DNA of 64,000 bases from Armatimonadota bacterium (GCA_003577165.1 QEUM01000004.1:248001-312000); one strand, 5' to 3'; positions 1 to 9,650 are shown, counted from the stretch's first letter. The notes: a model not told the origin generated them from the letters alone. Numbers and translations: made by a program.

Positions 1-1
1 G

Positions 2-172
2 GTGGTTCTCACGATGGAGGTCAGCGGCGACTCGTCCCTGAAGGCAGTCTCACCGCCCCAGATTTGGGTGGAGGTGGCGACGGGCCGGATGGTGCGATCC
101 ATCGGGACGCTGTCGATTCAGGTCCACGGCGCGTCCGCCGAGGCGGCCTTCAAAGTGGAACAGGTGCGGTAG
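2..172 (+). CDS. 3' end of a truncated gene, unknown product
   Basis: An open frame enters the window from the left and ends at a TAG at 170-172, giving about 56 codons. The translation looks like real protein: hydrophobic residues alternate with polar ones, as in a beta-strand-rich C-terminal domain (for example IWVEVATG and GTLSIQVHG), and it ends KVEQVR. No domain is recognisable. It is partial because the start lies outside the window, so nothing can be said about size or role. Confidence 0.5.
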   Translation: MVLTMEVSGDSSLKAVSPPQIWVEVATGRMVRSIGTLSIQVHGASAEAAFKVEQVR

Positions 173-280
173 GCGCATCCGCATCGAATCTGAATTTAAA
201 TCAGAATCGGCAGATCTGCGGCCCTCCGAGACTGAGGCGCGCAAGTTTTCCGCGTATCATCTAATCAACGGCCGTGTCTC

Positions 281-413
281 GAGGCACGCCGTCGAGCCCT
301 GGTCACTCTCGACGGTGCGAAGGCGATCCAAGCCGCCGACTCGATGAACCGGATGCGCCGATGGAAGTCGGCGCGATGCACGGACCGGGCCGGTTGGCAA
401 CCGAGGCCAACAA
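281..413 (+). other. Intergenic stretch with two perfect hairpins, possible structured leader
   Basis: The 240 bases between the partial gene and the small ORF at 414 contain no convincing gene. They hold an 8-bp perfect stem (289-296 with 308-315), a 7-bp perfect stem (355-361 with 368-374), and a short GGTT/AACC hairpin near 395-410, just upstream of the next ATG. The arrangement could be a structured 5' leader or a terminator followed by a promoter. I compared it by eye with c-di-GMP-I and cobalamin riboswitch consensus features and found no match. Confidence 0.25.
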
Positions 414-602
414 ATGAAAGACCAAATCACTCTGCAGGCAGCGCTCGCGCAGGCTGCCATCCTTCACGAGTACCTAAGGGAGACTGGGTCCTCGCGTTTG
501 GACATCCAGTTTCTCTTCAACCATGTGGACGCCCTTCGATCACTGATCGAAGCCCTTGAGCGAACACTCACGACCCAGGCCCGCACAAGTCCTGCCGCTT
601 GA
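414..602 (+). CDS. Small hypothetical protein, 62 aa
   Basis: A 62-residue ORF starting at ATG 414. The predicted product is largely amphipathic helix (AALAQAAILHEYLRETG, then LIEALERTL) and has no signal peptide or membrane segment. It lies on the same strand as the downstream aminopeptidase, about 75 bases before that gene's likely start. There is no strong Shine-Dalgarno sequence, and I do not recognise the family. The plausible protein composition supports it; the short length keeps confidence low. Confidence 0.35.
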   Translation: MKDQITLQAALAQAAILHEYLRETGSSRLDIQFLFNHVDALRSLIEALERTLTTQARTSPAA

Positions 603-677
603 GCGTGCCGCGAGTTACGCGATGCGCGCAACCCGGGACGGTTGTTGCCCCCTATCGCGGGTAACCTGCGCACCGTG

Positions 678-1799
678 TTGGACCCACGCGTAACCAGACT
701 CGCGCAACTGCTCACGGGGCACTCGACGAGACTCACCAAAGAAGACACCGTTCTCATTCATGCGTTCGACATCCCTGATGAGGCCGTCGCAGAGTTGGTT
801 CGGGTCGCTCATGAGGCCGGCGCGAAAGTGGCCGTGCGCTTGGAGAATACGGCCGTACGACGACAGTTGCTCTTGGGGATGACGGAGGACAACGCGAAGA
901 TAATCGCCGACGTCGAGTCCGCGGAGATGGACCGGATGACCGCGTACATCGCGATTCGGGGAGGGGGGAATTACGCAGAACTCTCCGACGTGCCGACCGA
1001 CACACAGCAGATGTGGCAGAGAGTGTATGCGGTTCCCGTCGTCTTCGAGCGGCGCGTTCCGAAGACGAAGTGGGTGGTGCTACGGTGGCCCTCACCTGGA
1101 ATGGCGCAGCAAGCCGGGATGAGCACCGCTGCATTCGAGAACTTCTACTTCGATGTCTGTACGATGGACTACGACAAGATGGCGAAGGCATGCGCCCCTC
1201 TGAAAGACCTCATGGACAAAACAGACGTCGTGCGATTAGTGGGGCCTGGTACCGACCTGACGTTTTCCATCAAGGACATTGGGTCGGTTCCGTGCGTCGG
1301 TCTCCGCAACATCCCGGACGGAGAGTGCTTCAGCTGTCCCGTGCGTGAATCGGCCGAGGGCGAAGTCACCTATAACACCGTCTCTCTGTACCACGGCACG
1401 GAATTCAACAACGTTCGCTACGTCGTGAAAGCCGGGAAGATCGTTGAAGCCACCGCAGGTGAGCACACGGCGAAGTTGAATGAAATCTTGGACACGGATG
1501 AGGGTGCAAGATACTTCGGTGAGTGGTCCCTTGGATTCAATCCCTACATCCTGCATCCAATGAAAGACACGCTTTTCGACGAGAAGATCGCGGGTTCATT
1601 TCATTTGACTCCAGGGAACGCCTACGAGGGTCCGGGGGGGAACGGCAACAAGTCGGCCGTTCACTGGGACAAAGTTGTCATTCAGCGTCCTGAGTATGGA
1701 GGGGGGGAGGTTTGGTTTGACGGAGTGCTTGTCCGCAAGGACGGCCTCTTCGTCCTGCCGGAACTGCAGGGCCTCAACCCGGACCAACTCAGTTCGTAG
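678..1799 (+). CDS. M29-family aminopeptidase (AmpS-like)
   Basis: A metal-dependent aminopeptidase of family M29 (thermophilic aminopeptidase T / AmpS type), which removes N-terminal amino acids from peptides in the cytoplasm. The N-terminus reads DPRVTRLAQLLTGHS, the usual family opening. The C-terminal metal-site region is intact, with an acidic FGEWSLGFN segment, HLTPG, and GNGNKSAVHWD, which supply the Glu, His and Asp ligands expected of the dinuclear site. The frame is open from TTG 642, but TTG 678 gives the family-like start MDPR and about 373 aa, a normal length. GTG 675 is an alternative. The gene stands alone between a small ORF and a convergent cupin gene. Confidence 0.85.
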   Translation: MDPRVTRLAQLLTGHSTRLTKEDTVLIHAFDIPDEAVAELVRVAHEAGAKVAVRLENTAVRRQLLLGMTEDNAKIIADVESAEMDRMTAYIAIRGGGNYAELSDVPTDTQQMWQRVYAVPVVFERRVPKTKWVVLRWPSPGMAQQAGMSTAAFENFYFDVCTMDYDKMAKACAPLKDLMDKTDVVRLVGPGTDLTFSIKDIGSVPCVGLRNIPDGECFSCPVRESAEGEVTYNTVSLYHGTEFNNVRYVVKAGKIVEATAGEHTAKLNEILDTDEGARYFGEWSLGFNPYILHPMKDTLFDEKIAGSFHLTPGNAYEGPGGNGNKSAVHWDKVVIQRPEYGGGEVWFDGVLVRKDGLFVLPELQGLNPDQLSS

Positions 1800-1807
1800 G
1801 TCCCGGC

Positions 1808-2317
1808 TCATTCTCGACAGAGGCGTTCGACGACGTCTTTGCACTCGGGATGAGATGCCAGGAGTCGGTCCTTTGTCGCGAGTTCGAATTCAGAGAAGTC
1901 GAACCCTGGGGCGACGGTGCACGTGCAGAGCGCAAAGTTCTGACCGATGACTTCTGCGGCCTGCCACGTTCCCGCTAGAACGGTGAACTGGCCATGTTGG
2001 CCGTCGGCGAGCGCCTTCCCAAGTTCGATGTGGAAGCAGCCCGCACTTGGATGGATGAGGTGCAGGCGCAGCGGATCACCCAATACGTGACTCCACACTT
2101 CGTCGGACTGAAGCCGATGGAAGGCAGAAAAGTCTCCTGCCGGAAGAAGATAGTAGATGGAAGTCGCGGCGACCCTCTGAGCGTGCTCCGGAAGTGACTC
2201 GACCTGGATCGGCGAGCGAAACACTTCCTTATAGAACCCTCCCTCAGGATGAGGCTGCAGGTCGAGTTTTTCGACCAGCGTCCGCGCTTCTTTCGTGAGA
2301 GGGATTTCCTGCGACAT
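1808..2317 (-). CDS. Cupin superfamily protein, DUF985
   Basis: A cupin-fold protein of the DUF985 family, of uncertain biochemical role; some relatives have been studied as sugar-binding or epimerase-like cupins. Family signatures are clear: HPEGGFYKEVFRS near the N-terminus, a central SDEVWSHVLGDPLRLHLI strand pair, and a C-terminal APGFDFSEFELA. The ATG at 2317 (MSQEIPL) is preferred over an ATG eight codons upstream because it fits the usual N-terminus, giving 169 aa. It converges on the aminopeptidase gene with only 8 bases between the stops. Confidence 0.8.
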   Translation of the reverse strand: MSQEIPLTKEARTLVEKLDLQPHPEGGFYKEVFRSPIQVESLPEHAQRVAATSIYYLLPAGDFSAFHRLQSDEVWSHVLGDPLRLHLIHPSAGCFHIELGKALADGQHGQFTVLAGTWQAAEVIGQNFALCTCTVAPGFDFSEFELATKDRLLASHPECKDVVERLCRE

Positions 2318-2445
2318 CGCCGAGCGGCGATGATTCCACATCGCGTCGGATTGCAGGGGCCTTAAGCCCCGGTTTTCGCCAAGAGGCCCTGCGAGGTCTC
2401 ATCCTATTGGAGGAGCCGCGCGTCACAGCGGCATAGGAGCAAAAC

Positions 2446-2952
2446 ATGGGAATCACGATTGGAGACGTCCTGACGGTAGTGTTCACCGTCCTCGCCTTCT
2501 GCATTTCCTCCTGGGCGATGATGGTCGCAGGGGCACACCTTTTCGAGAATCGCTCGATCCGGGCACGCGACGCATTGCTCGGGTCGCCGTGGATCTCGCT
2601 CTTAGTCGGCTTTCTAGTGACCGTGTTCGGCGGGACCCTCCTGGTGGCTGTCGGCGCGCAGCCTCTTCCCGCCCTGAAGTTGATGGCGCTGCTCGGATAC
2701 TGTGCCTTCGCGCTGGTGGCGGCGCTCGGCGGGTCGGCGATCGCCCGGGTTCTCGCAGACCGGATGACCCGGTCCGATCCTCAATTCTCTCGCGTCGGCG
2801 CGCTGGGACGGGCGGCAGGCCTTATCGTGGCTTCTTGCATCCTGCCCGTGGTTGGCTGGTTCGTGCTCGCGCCCATCGTGCTGTTCTTCTCGATCGGCTG
2901 CGGCCTGCAGGCGCTCGTCTCGAGGCGTGAGGTCGGAGACTCCGTAGCGTAG
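2446..2952 (+). CDS. Hypothetical four-TM membrane protein, 168 aa
   Basis: A small integral membrane protein with about four hydrophobic helices (around residues 8-28, 48-70, 76-98 and 128-152), joined by short charged loops. There is no signal peptide and no catalytic motif I recognise. It ends 10 bases before the DUF1800 gene and is on the same strand, so it may be cotranscribed with the DUF1800-DUF1501 pair. The coding frame is convincing but the function is unknown. Confidence 0.65.
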   Translation: MGITIGDVLTVVFTVLAFCISSWAMMVAGAHLFENRSIRARDALLGSPWISLLVGFLVTVFGGTLLVAVGAQPLPALKLMALLGYCAFALVAALGGSAIARVLADRMTRSDPQFSRVGALGRAAGLIVASCILPVVGWFVLAPIVLFFSIGCGLQALVSRREVGDSVA

Positions 2953-2962
2953 AGGGACCCAG

Positions 2963-4390
2963 ATGAACCGCCGCACTTTCGTGCAGCTCGGCGCAGCGGG
3001 CGGGATGGCGCTCCTCGGCGGCTGTGGGCCGATTCGGGAGTTGTTCGGGCGGCGCCACGCCTGGAGGGACCTGCCCGCTTCCAATTCCGGGCCCGTCCGA
3101 CGGCTGCTCGACCGCGCCGGATATGGGCCGGTGCCCGGCGACCCCGCCGGGGTGGCTCAGATCGGACACGAGGCCTACGTGGAGGAGCAACTTCGCGCAG
3201 ACCTTCCAGAAGACCCTACTGTCTCGCTTCAGATCGCGCGGATGGACGTGTTCACGCTTTCTGCATCCGAGATGGGCGACATCAGCTTCAAGTCGGCTCA
3301 GGCTCAATTGCAGCAGGCGGCCCTGCTGCGCGCCGTCTACAGCCCGAACCAGTTGTACGAGCGGATGGTCGCTATCTGGTCGGACCACTTCAACATCTAT
3401 GCGCCGAAGGCGTACGGGTCTTATCGAATCCCAACCGACTACGTCGAGGTGATCCGAAAGCATGCGCTGGGCAAGTTCCCGGACATGGTGCTGGCGTCGG
3501 CTAAAAGTCCGGCGATGCTTGAGTATCTCGACAATCATCTCAATCGAAAGGGGACTGCGAACGAGAACTACGCGCGGGAGTTGATGGAACTTCATACGCT
3601 CGGCGTCCACGGCGGCTACACGCAGCGAGATGTTCAGGAGGTCGCTCGGTGCTTTACGGGTTGGACGATCGAAAGTCGTTTCGGGCGCAGCCGTGGCAGA
3701 TTCCTCTTCGACGAATCTCGACACGACGATGGCGAGAAGTTTGTGCTGGGAGTTAGGATTGCACCAGGGCTTGGAGTCCGAGCTGGGGAGCGAGTCATCG
3801 AAATCATAACGTCCCATCCGAGCACTGCAAGTCACATCGCTCGCAAACTTTGTGGACACTTCGTCGGAGCAGGATTCCCCGATCTCGAACGCCGGGTCGC
3901 GGCCGTCTATCTCCAAACGAAGGGCGACATTCGGTCGATGCTGCGTGAGATTCTCAACTCCAAGGAGTTGTTGGAATCGCCCCCCCTCCCCAAGAGGCCG
4001 TTCGACTTCGTCGTATCCGCGCTTCGCGCGGTCGATGCCGGCACCGACGCAGGTGCCCCGGTGCTCGACCACCTCGATAAGATGGGTCATCTCCCAAACA
4101 TGTGGCCGATGCCGGATGGCTATCCGGCGGACGCCCATGCTTGGACGGGAACGCTGCTCGCGAGATGGAATTTTGCCTACGCACTCGCAAGCGGCCGGAT
4201 CGAAGGCACGAAGCCGCGGCTCGGCGAGGGAGTCAAAAACCTTTCTGAGGCGAGGAGGATCGCTTGTGAGGCGGTTCTCGGTGTGCCGTCGAAGGCAGTG
4301 GGCAGTGCGCCAAAGGCCGTTCGTGATGCGCCGACTTTCCAGTCTGCGCTGTTCGCTGCCCTTGCGTCTCCCGAGTTTCAGTGGAGATAA
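2963..4390 (+). CDS. DUF1800 family protein with lipoprotein/Tat-like leader
   Basis: A 475-aa DUF1800 protein. The N-terminus MNRRTFVQLGAAGGMALLGGC combines a twin-arginine-like start with a lipobox (LLGGC), so export and lipid anchoring are likely. DUF1800 features include repeated HHLNRxL-like helices, the NENYARELMELHTLGV segment typical of the family, and YTQRDVQEVARCFTGWTI. DUF1800 proteins usually pair with DUF1501 proteins, and the next gene starts 3 bases downstream. Their biochemical role is not established; they are abundant in Planctomycetes, Armatimonadota and related phyla. Confidence 0.88.
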   Translation: MNRRTFVQLGAAGGMALLGGCGPIRELFGRRHAWRDLPASNSGPVRRLLDRAGYGPVPGDPAGVAQIGHEAYVEEQLRADLPEDPTVSLQIARMDVFTLSASEMGDISFKSAQAQLQQAALLRAVYSPNQLYERMVAIWSDHFNIYAPKAYGSYRIPTDYVEVIRKHALGKFPDMVLASAKSPAMLEYLDNHLNRKGTANENYARELMELHTLGVHGGYTQRDVQEVARCFTGWTIESRFGRSRGRFLFDESRHDDGEKFVLGVRIAPGLGVRAGERVIEIITSHPSTASHIARKLCGHFVGAGFPDLERRVAAVYLQTKGDIRSMLREILNSKELLESPPLPKRPFDFVVSALRAVDAGTDAGAPVLDHLDKMGHLPNMWPMPDGYPADAHAWTGTLLARWNFAYALASGRIEGTKPRLGEGVKNLSEARRIACEAVLGVPSKAVGSAPKAVRDAPTFQSALFAALASPEFQWR

Positions 4391-4392
4391 AA

Positions 4393-5622
4393 ATGCAGGT
4401 TTGCCGCGAGTACTCTCAACTTTCGCGTAGAGCCTTCCTCATGGGGGGGCTCACCATCGCCGCCGCAACGTCCGGTCTCTCGCAGGCCCTCCTCGACATC
4501 CAACGACGAGATCGAAAGCGGGCGTTGGTCGTTCTGTTTCTGAGGGGGGGAGCCGACGGACTGAACACCGTCGTCCCTGTTGAGGACGATGCGTACTACA
4601 GACTTCGGCCCTCTCTGGCGATTCCGAAGTCGGAGGTGATCGATCTCGACGGGTCTTTCGGATTTCACCCCGCTCTCCAGCCGATCCGCCCTCTCTTCGC
4701 AGACGGCAAACTTGCAGTCGTACAGGCCGTCGGATCCGACGACAGAAGTCGTTCTCACTTTGAAGCGATGAATGCAATGGAGCGCGGCGTTGCAGAGGTT
4801 GCCGACGCGCCTTCGGACGGTTGGCTAGCGCGTTATTTGGCTGCACGGAATCACACCTCTACTTCACCGCTTACAGCAGTTTCGTTCAGTTCCGTGAAAC
4901 CGGACTCGCTCATCGGAGCCACGCACTCGCTCGCGCTCGAGTCCATCGAATCGTTTCGTCTGGACATGCCGCAAGCAGAACGCGAGTCGGTGCAGGCGAT
5001 GCTGCGCGCCATTTACTCGGGCGGTGAGGATTCGTTCTCACGCGCGGGGCGCGAAACGCTGGAAGTGCTTGAGAAACTCTCCAATGTGGCACGACAAAAC
5101 CCGGTCGGCAAGTATCCGGACTCGGACCTCGGTGCGTCCTTGCGACAGGCGGCGTTTCTGCTGCGCAGCGATCTGGGCGCGGAGGTCATCTGCGTCGAGC
5201 GGGGGGGGTGGGACACGCACGTCGCGCAGGGTTCGACGGCGGGATGGCATGCGTCGCTGCTCACAGACTTGTCGCAGAGCCTTGCGGCGTTCGCAGAGGA
5301 CTTGGGGCCGATGCTCGACGACACCACCGTCGTCGTGATGACGGAGTTCGGACGGCGAGCGTATGAGAACACGGGGCTTGGCACCGACCACGGCCGGGCG
5401 AGTTTCATGCTCGTTCTGGGCGGAGGAGTTCGGGGCGGCCAAGTCCACGGCGACTGGCCCGGCCTCGCGGAGGATCAGTTAGAGGAGCCGGGCGACCTTC
5501 GCGTCACGACGGACTACAGATCGGTGCTCGCGGAGGTGCTGACGGGCCGCATGGACCTGCCAGATGCCTCCAGGGTCTTCCCGGGCTTGGAGAAGGCTGC
5601 TGTGGGCGTGCTGGGAGCGTAG
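4393..5622 (+). CDS. DUF1501 family protein, sulfatase-like fold, exported
   Basis: A 409-aa DUF1501 protein with an exported N-terminus containing SRRAFLMGGLTIAAA, a Tat-like double arginine before a hydrophobic core. The DUF1501 hallmarks are VVLFLRGGADGLNTVVP, the GFHPAL segment, GGWDTH, and FGRRAYENTGLGTDHGRA. The family belongs to the alkaline-phosphatase/sulfatase-like superfamily, but substrates are unknown. ATG 4393 lies just after the TAA of the DUF1800 gene; an in-frame GTG at 4381 would overlap that gene and is less likely. Together they form a two-gene unit. Confidence 0.9.
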   Translation: MQVCREYSQLSRRAFLMGGLTIAAATSGLSQALLDIQRRDRKRALVVLFLRGGADGLNTVVPVEDDAYYRLRPSLAIPKSEVIDLDGSFGFHPALQPIRPLFADGKLAVVQAVGSDDRSRSHFEAMNAMERGVAEVADAPSDGWLARYLAARNHTSTSPLTAVSFSSVKPDSLIGATHSLALESIESFRLDMPQAERESVQAMLRAIYSGGEDSFSRAGRETLEVLEKLSNVARQNPVGKYPDSDLGASLRQAAFLLRSDLGAEVICVERGGWDTHVAQGSTAGWHASLLTDLSQSLAAFAEDLGPMLDDTTVVVMTEFGRRAYENTGLGTDHGRASFMLVLGGGVRGGQVHGDWPGLAEDQLEEPGDLRVTTDYRSVLAEVLTGRMDLPDASRVFPGLEKAAVGVLGA

Positions 5623-5628
5623 GCCCGC

Positions 5629-6642
5629 TTACAGGCCCTTGGAGGCCATGAACCGGATCAGGTCCACCACGCGCATCGCGTAGCCCCACTCGTTGTCGTA
5701 CCAGCCGACAACCTTTGCGAATCGTGGGCCCATCGCCATCGTCAGCGCGGAGTCGAGGGAACAGGAATGGGGGTCCTTGATGAAGTCGGTGCTGACGAGA
5801 GGATCGTCGCAGACTTGCAGGATGCCCTTCATCGGGCCGCTCGCCGCTTGGCGCATCGCGTCGTTGATAGCTTCCGCAGTGACGTCCTTCTCGGTGGTTA
5901 CTACAAGGTCCACGACGGAAACCGTGGGCGTCGGAACACGTAGCGCGTATCCGTGCATCTTGCCTTTGAGAGCAGGGACGACGAGGCCGATCGCTTTGGC
6001 CGCTCCCGTGCTCGTCGGGATGATGTTCTGTGCCGCGGCGCGCGCCCGCCTTAAGTCCTTGTGGGCTTGGTCCTGCACCTTTTGGTCGTTCGTATAACTG
6101 TGAATCGTCGTCATCAACCCGCGTTCGATGCCGAACGAATCAAGCAGGACCTTCGCCATTGGCGCAAGGCAGTTCGTGGTGCAACTCGCGTTGCTCACCA
6201 CGTGGTGTTGAAGAGGGTCGTATGCGTCGTCGTTGACACCTAGCACCAGCGTAACATCTTCGCCCTTCGCTGGCGCGCTGATGACGACCTTTTTGACGCT
6301 TCCTCCCAGGTGCTGACCTGCGGTTTCGCGATCCGTGAATCGGCCGGTCGCCTCGACGACGACTTCGGTTCCCACGGAGTTCCAGTCGATGGATGCTGGG
6401 TCGGGTGATTTGAAAGAACGAATTCTCTGACCGTTGATTACGATCTCGTCCTCGTCGAATTGTGCCGATCCGTTGAAACGTCCGTATGTGCTGTCATACC
6501 GAAATAGGTGTGCGTTGGTCTGCGGGTCCGTGATGTCGTTGACGGCCACCACTTCGATGTCGTCCGTCGAGGTTTCGAGAAGAGCGCGCAGAGTCAAGCG
6601 TCCGATTCGACCAAATCCGTTGATGCCGACTTTCGTAGCCAT
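5629..6642 (-). CDS. gap: Glyceraldehyde-3-phosphate dehydrogenase
   Basis: Cytoplasmic glycolytic and gluconeogenic enzyme that oxidatively phosphorylates glyceraldehyde-3-phosphate using NAD. The Rossmann motif GFGRIGR is near residues 9-15, an acidic residue (Asp36 in VNDITD) suggests NAD preference, and the catalytic Cys154 lies in SNASCTTNC. The C-terminal [15 protein letters not shown] is canonical. ATG 6642 gives [11 protein letters not shown] and 337 aa, the standard length. The frame stays open upstream to 6831, but that extension is not conserved in style. The gene converges with DUF1501 and is divergent from the ABC permease gene. Confidence 0.97.
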   Translation of the reverse strand: MATKVGINGFGRIGRLTLRALLETSTDDIEVVAVNDITDPQTNAHLFRYDSTYGRFNGSAQFDEDEIVINGQRIRSFKSPDPASIDWNSVGTEVVVEATGRFTDRETAGQHLGGSVKKVVISAPAKGEDVTLVLGVNDDAYDPLQHHVVSNASCTTNCLAPMAKVLLDSFGIERGLMTTIHSYTNDQKVQDQAHKDLRRARAAAQNIIPTSTGAAKAIGLVVPALKGKMHGYALRVPTPTVSVVDLVVTTEKDVTAEAINDAMRQAASGPMKGILQVCDDPLVSTDFIKDPHSCSLDSALTMAMGPRFAKVVGWYDNEWGYAMRVVDLIRFMASKGL

Positions 6643-6691
6643 AAGATGCCTTGGAGTATAGCCCCGAATCCGCTCTCGCCGCGAAGACATA

Positions 6692-7855
6692 ATGGCGACG
6701 ATGCCGCACCGGCCAGCCGGTCGACCCCTCGCGCCCTGGGTGTTTCCTATGCGAAATCCAGGCAAGACTTTGCCCCTGATTTCGGTGATCATGCTGGCGG
6801 TCTTGCTCGTCGCTGGAATCGTCGCGATCATGGACTCGATTCCGCTCAGCGTCCGAACGGTCTACGGGTATGCACGGTTCTTCACCGCGGTCGCGACCCG
6901 TGGAAATCCATACCTCGTGCCGGAAGTCGAGCGGACTCTCCAGGAGTGCCCTGTTCCCGTTGAGCGTGTGGTGAAAGTCCGCACGGCGCTCTTCAACATC
7001 TCGAGCATCACGGGCGATTTCCTGTCTGTGCTCCACGGTCTCAATCAAGAGGACGCTTTGTACAACGCCAGACGCATGGGGCTCGGTCGCCTGCGAGGGC
7101 GTCTGCCGGAGCCAGGGAAGCCCGAGGCCGTCATCACGCGGCCCGTGGCAACGAATCTGGGTCTCGATCTCGGCGACGTGATGCTCCGGCCCGACGATCG
7201 CAGGAACTACGCGCCGCTGGAGGTGCGAGTCGTCGGCATTCACGACTCGGACGAGTGGTTTGCCTACACGTCCTACGAATACGTCGCTCAAAACCACTTT
7301 CCGCCCGTCGACTCGCTGCTGGCCTACGCGAAGGACCCACAGAGGCAAAGGGAGATCGACGAGTGGTGCGAGAAGAAGTTCAAAGGCACCCGCGCCATTG
7401 TGTTGAGTTATCCGAATCTCGAGAAGGAGGCGGACGAAGCGCTCGCAACTCTCTTTCAGATTCTCAACATCGTCATCGGTCTGCTCGTGTTGGTCATCAC
7501 GATCATGATGGGCATGATGATTAGCATCTACCTTTCGCAGAGGATTGCGGAATTCGGCCTGCTCCAGGCGATCGGATTCACGCGGTCGAAGTTGATCCGG
7601 CGCGCCGTCCTTGAATCGGTCATCATGGTGGCGGCGGGTTGGGTGCTGGGGATCGGCCTTGCGATCGTCGTTCTGACCGCCATCAAGGCGCAGGTGCTGG
7701 ATCCGAAAGCGTATCTCCTCGACCCGTTCGATCGCGCCGCGTACCTTTACACCATCCCAGCGCCCGCGGCCATCCTCCTCACGGCTACGATCACGATTTG
7801 GATTCGATTCAAGAGATTCGATCCGATCTCCGTCATTGAGAGGAGAATCCTGTGA
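6692..7855 (+). CDS. FtsX-like ABC transporter permease
   Basis: Membrane subunit of a MacB/LolCE-type ABC system. There is one N-terminal membrane helix ([26 protein letters not shown]), a roughly 220-residue extracytoplasmic domain, and three C-terminal helices with the FtsX-type [19 protein letters not shown] coupling motif. It overlaps the downstream ATPase gene by 4 bases (GTGA), so the two are translated together. The start may be ATG 6692 or ATG 6749; the latter places the first helix close to the N-terminus. The substrate is unknown; relatives move lipoproteins, peptides or antibiotics. Confidence 0.85.
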   Translation: MATMPHRPAGRPLAPWVFPMRNPGKTLPLISVIMLAVLLVAGIVAIMDSIPLSVRTVYGYARFFTAVATRGNPYLVPEVERTLQECPVPVERVVKVRTALFNISSITGDFLSVLHGLNQEDALYNARRMGLGRLRGRLPEPGKPEAVITRPVATNLGLDLGDVMLRPDDRRNYAPLEVRVVGIHDSDEWFAYTSYEYVAQNHFPPVDSLLAYAKDPQRQREIDEWCEKKFKGTRAIVLSYPNLEKEADEALATLFQILNIVIGLLVLVITIMMGMMISIYLSQRIAEFGLLQAIGFTRSKLIRRAVLESVIMVAAGWVLGIGLAIVVLTAIKAQVLDPKAYLLDPFDRAAYLYTIPAPAAILLTATITIWIRFKRFDPISVIERRIL

Positions 7856-8517
7856 TCGAGGTCCGGAGCGCATCGCTCGTGTATCAGGACTTCGATCGGC
7901 AAGTGTACGCTTGTCGCGAGGTGACGCTGGAGGTTGCAGCGGGTGAGTTCGTCGCGATCCTCGGCCCGAGTGGGAGCGGCAAGTCGTCACTTCTTTATCT
8001 CCTGAGCGGCCTCAAGTCGCCGACGTCCGGCAGCGCATGGTTCAAGGGCCGCGACTACGCCGAGATGTCCGACGCGGAGCGGGCGCGCATTCGCATCGAG
8101 AACTTCGGATTTCTCTTCCAACAGGCGTTTCTCGTCGGCTACTTGACCGCTATCGAAAATGTGATGCTCGTGGATCCCATTCGGGGGGACTCCAGGGAAC
8201 GCGCGCTCGACCTCCTCGATCGCGTCGGCCTGCGCACTGAAGCGAATCGTTATCCGAGCGAACTTTCGGGAGGACAGAAGCAGAGGGTTTGCGTCGCTCG
8301 CGCGCTTTACAACGACCCCGAGGTCGTTTTCGCCGATGAGCCGACTGCCTCGTTAGATCAAGAGGCCGGGAAGGGCGTCGTCCAAGTTCTGCGTGAGCAT
8401 CGAACGGGCTCCCTCGTAATGGTCACTCATGACCAAGCGATGATTGCTTCGGCTGATCGCGTCGTCACGATGGACGACGGCGCCGTCTACCCCGCGCCGG
8501 TAGAATCCTCTCAATGA
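7852..8517 (+). CDS. ABC transporter ATP-binding protein, LolD/MacB type
   Basis: A 221-aa ATPase partner of the upstream permease. The Walker A motif GPSGSGKSS is at residues 38-46, the signature is LSGGQKQRV, the Walker B is VVFADEPTASLD, and a switch histidine follows in VTHD. The GTG start at 7852 overlaps the permease stop, and its own TGA overlaps the ATG of the next gene. The three genes therefore form one operon, although the last encodes an unrelated metabolic enzyme. Confidence 0.93.
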   Translation: MIEVRSASLVYQDFDRQVYACREVTLEVAAGEFVAILGPSGSGKSSLLYLLSGLKSPTSGSAWFKGRDYAEMSDAERARIRIENFGFLFQQAFLVGYLTAIENVMLVDPIRGDSRERALDLLDRVGLRTEANRYPSELSGGQKQRVCVARALYNDPEVVFADEPTASLDQEAGKGVVQVLREHRTGSLVMVTHDQAMIASADRVVTMDDGAVYPAPVESSQ

Positions 8518-9650
8518 ACTTCGACACGAAGGCGATTCACACAGGGCGGTTCAAGCAGGATCCGAAGTCCGCGGTCAGCCCTCCCATCTACCAGACGGCG
8601 ACCTATGGCTGGGAGTCCCTCCAGGAAGAGCCGGTGCCGATGTACACGCGTTACGGAAATCCGACTCGCGACCTGCTCGAGAAAACGCTTGCCGACTTGG
8701 AGCGAGGGTCCGATTGTCTCTGTTTGTCAAGCGGCATGGCGGCGGTCGCCTCGGTGTGCTCGCTGCTTAAAGCGGGCGATCATGTCATCGCGCCGATGGA
8801 CGCCTATGGCGGAACCTTCGCCTACTTGACTCGCGAACTCGAACAGTTCGGCGTCGAGGCGACGTTTCTCGATCATTCGGACGTTGAGTCCTATCGCGCG
8901 GCCTTCAGGCCGAATACAAGGCTCGTGTGGCTCGAATCTCCGTCGAATCCGACGCTTAAAATCATCGACCTGGCTGCGTGTGCGGAAATCGCCCATCGCG
9001 CAGGCGCATACGTTGGCGTCGACAACACGTTCGCGTCTCCTTACTTCCAGAATCCGCTCGACCTCGGAGTGGACATCGTGATGCATTCGGCCACGAAGTA
9101 CATCAATGGACACAGCGACGTCGTCATGGGCGCGTTGATCTGGCGCAACGCTGAAATCGGCGGGCGCCTCCGCGCGTATTCCAAAAGGGCCGGCAACATA
9201 CCGAGCCCGTTCGACTGCTGGCTCGTGCTTCGTGGTCTGAAGACGCTTGGAGTTCGGATGCGCCAGCATGAGAAGTCGGCAATGCGGATTGCTGAGTTTC
9301 TCGCATCGCACCCTCGCGTCGCCGCAGTGCATTACCCGGGCTTGCCGACGCATCCCGGACATGAACTCGCGAAACGACAGATGCGCGGCTTTTCAGGGAT
9401 GGTCGCGTTCGAAGTCGAGGGGGCGAGAGCGGAAGCCGAGTCGTTTACAACCAAGACTCGTTTGTTCCGCATCGCAGCGTCGCTCGGCGGCGTCGAATCT
9501 CTGATCGGATACCCGCCCGTGATGTCGCACGCGATGCTCGGAGAAGAGGAGCGCCTGGCGCGTGGAGTGACGCCCGGGCTGCTCAGGTTGAGCGTCGGCC
9601 TCGAGGACACCGACGATTTGATCGAGGACCTGAATCAGGCCCTCGGTTAG
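8514..9650 (+). CDS. Trans-sulfuration PLP enzyme (cystathionine gamma-synthase/lyase or methionine gamma-lyase family)
   Basis: A 378-aa fold-type I PLP enzyme of the Cys/Met metabolism family. The internal-aldimine lysine is Lys195 in HSATKYINGHSD. Other conserved segments are YTRYGNPT near residue 44 (phosphate and Tyr contacts), SSGMAA, ESPSNPTLKI and VDNTFASPYFQNP. C-terminal SLGGVESLIGYPPVMSHA is also typical. Which reaction it performs cannot be settled from sequence alone. It overlaps the ABC ATPase gene by 4 bases and converges with aspS, overlapping that gene's stop by 4 bases. Confidence 0.9.
   Translation: MNFDTKAIHTGRFKQDPKSAVSPPIYQTATYGWESLQEEPVPMYTRYGNPTRDLLEKTLADLERGSDCLCLSSGMAAVASVCSLLKAGDHVIAPMDAYGGTFAYLTRELEQFGVEATFLDHSDVESYRAAFRPNTRLVWLESPSNPTLKIIDLAACAEIAHRAGAYVGVDNTFASPYFQNPLDLGVDIVMHSATKYINGHSDVVMGALIWRNAEIGGRLRAYSKRAGNIPSPFDCWLVLRGLKTLGVRMRQHEKSAMRIAEFLASHPRVAAVHYPGLPTHPGHELAKRQMRGFSGMVAFEVEGARAEAESFTTKTRLFRIAASLGGVESLIGYPPVMSHAMLGEEERLARGVTPGLLRLSVGLEDTDDLIEDLNQALG

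Noticed and set aside
2822-4138. Long minus-strand open frame (438 codons) opposite the DUF1800 gene
   Set aside because: Its translation is Arg/His-rich and low in hydrophobic patterning, as expected from the complement of a high-GC gene; the plus strand carries clear DUF1800 motifs.
6494-7990. 498-codon minus-strand open frame across the GAPDH start and the ABC permease
   Set aside because: Composition is dominated by Arg, Asp and His with no domain signal, and it overlaps well-supported genes on both sides.
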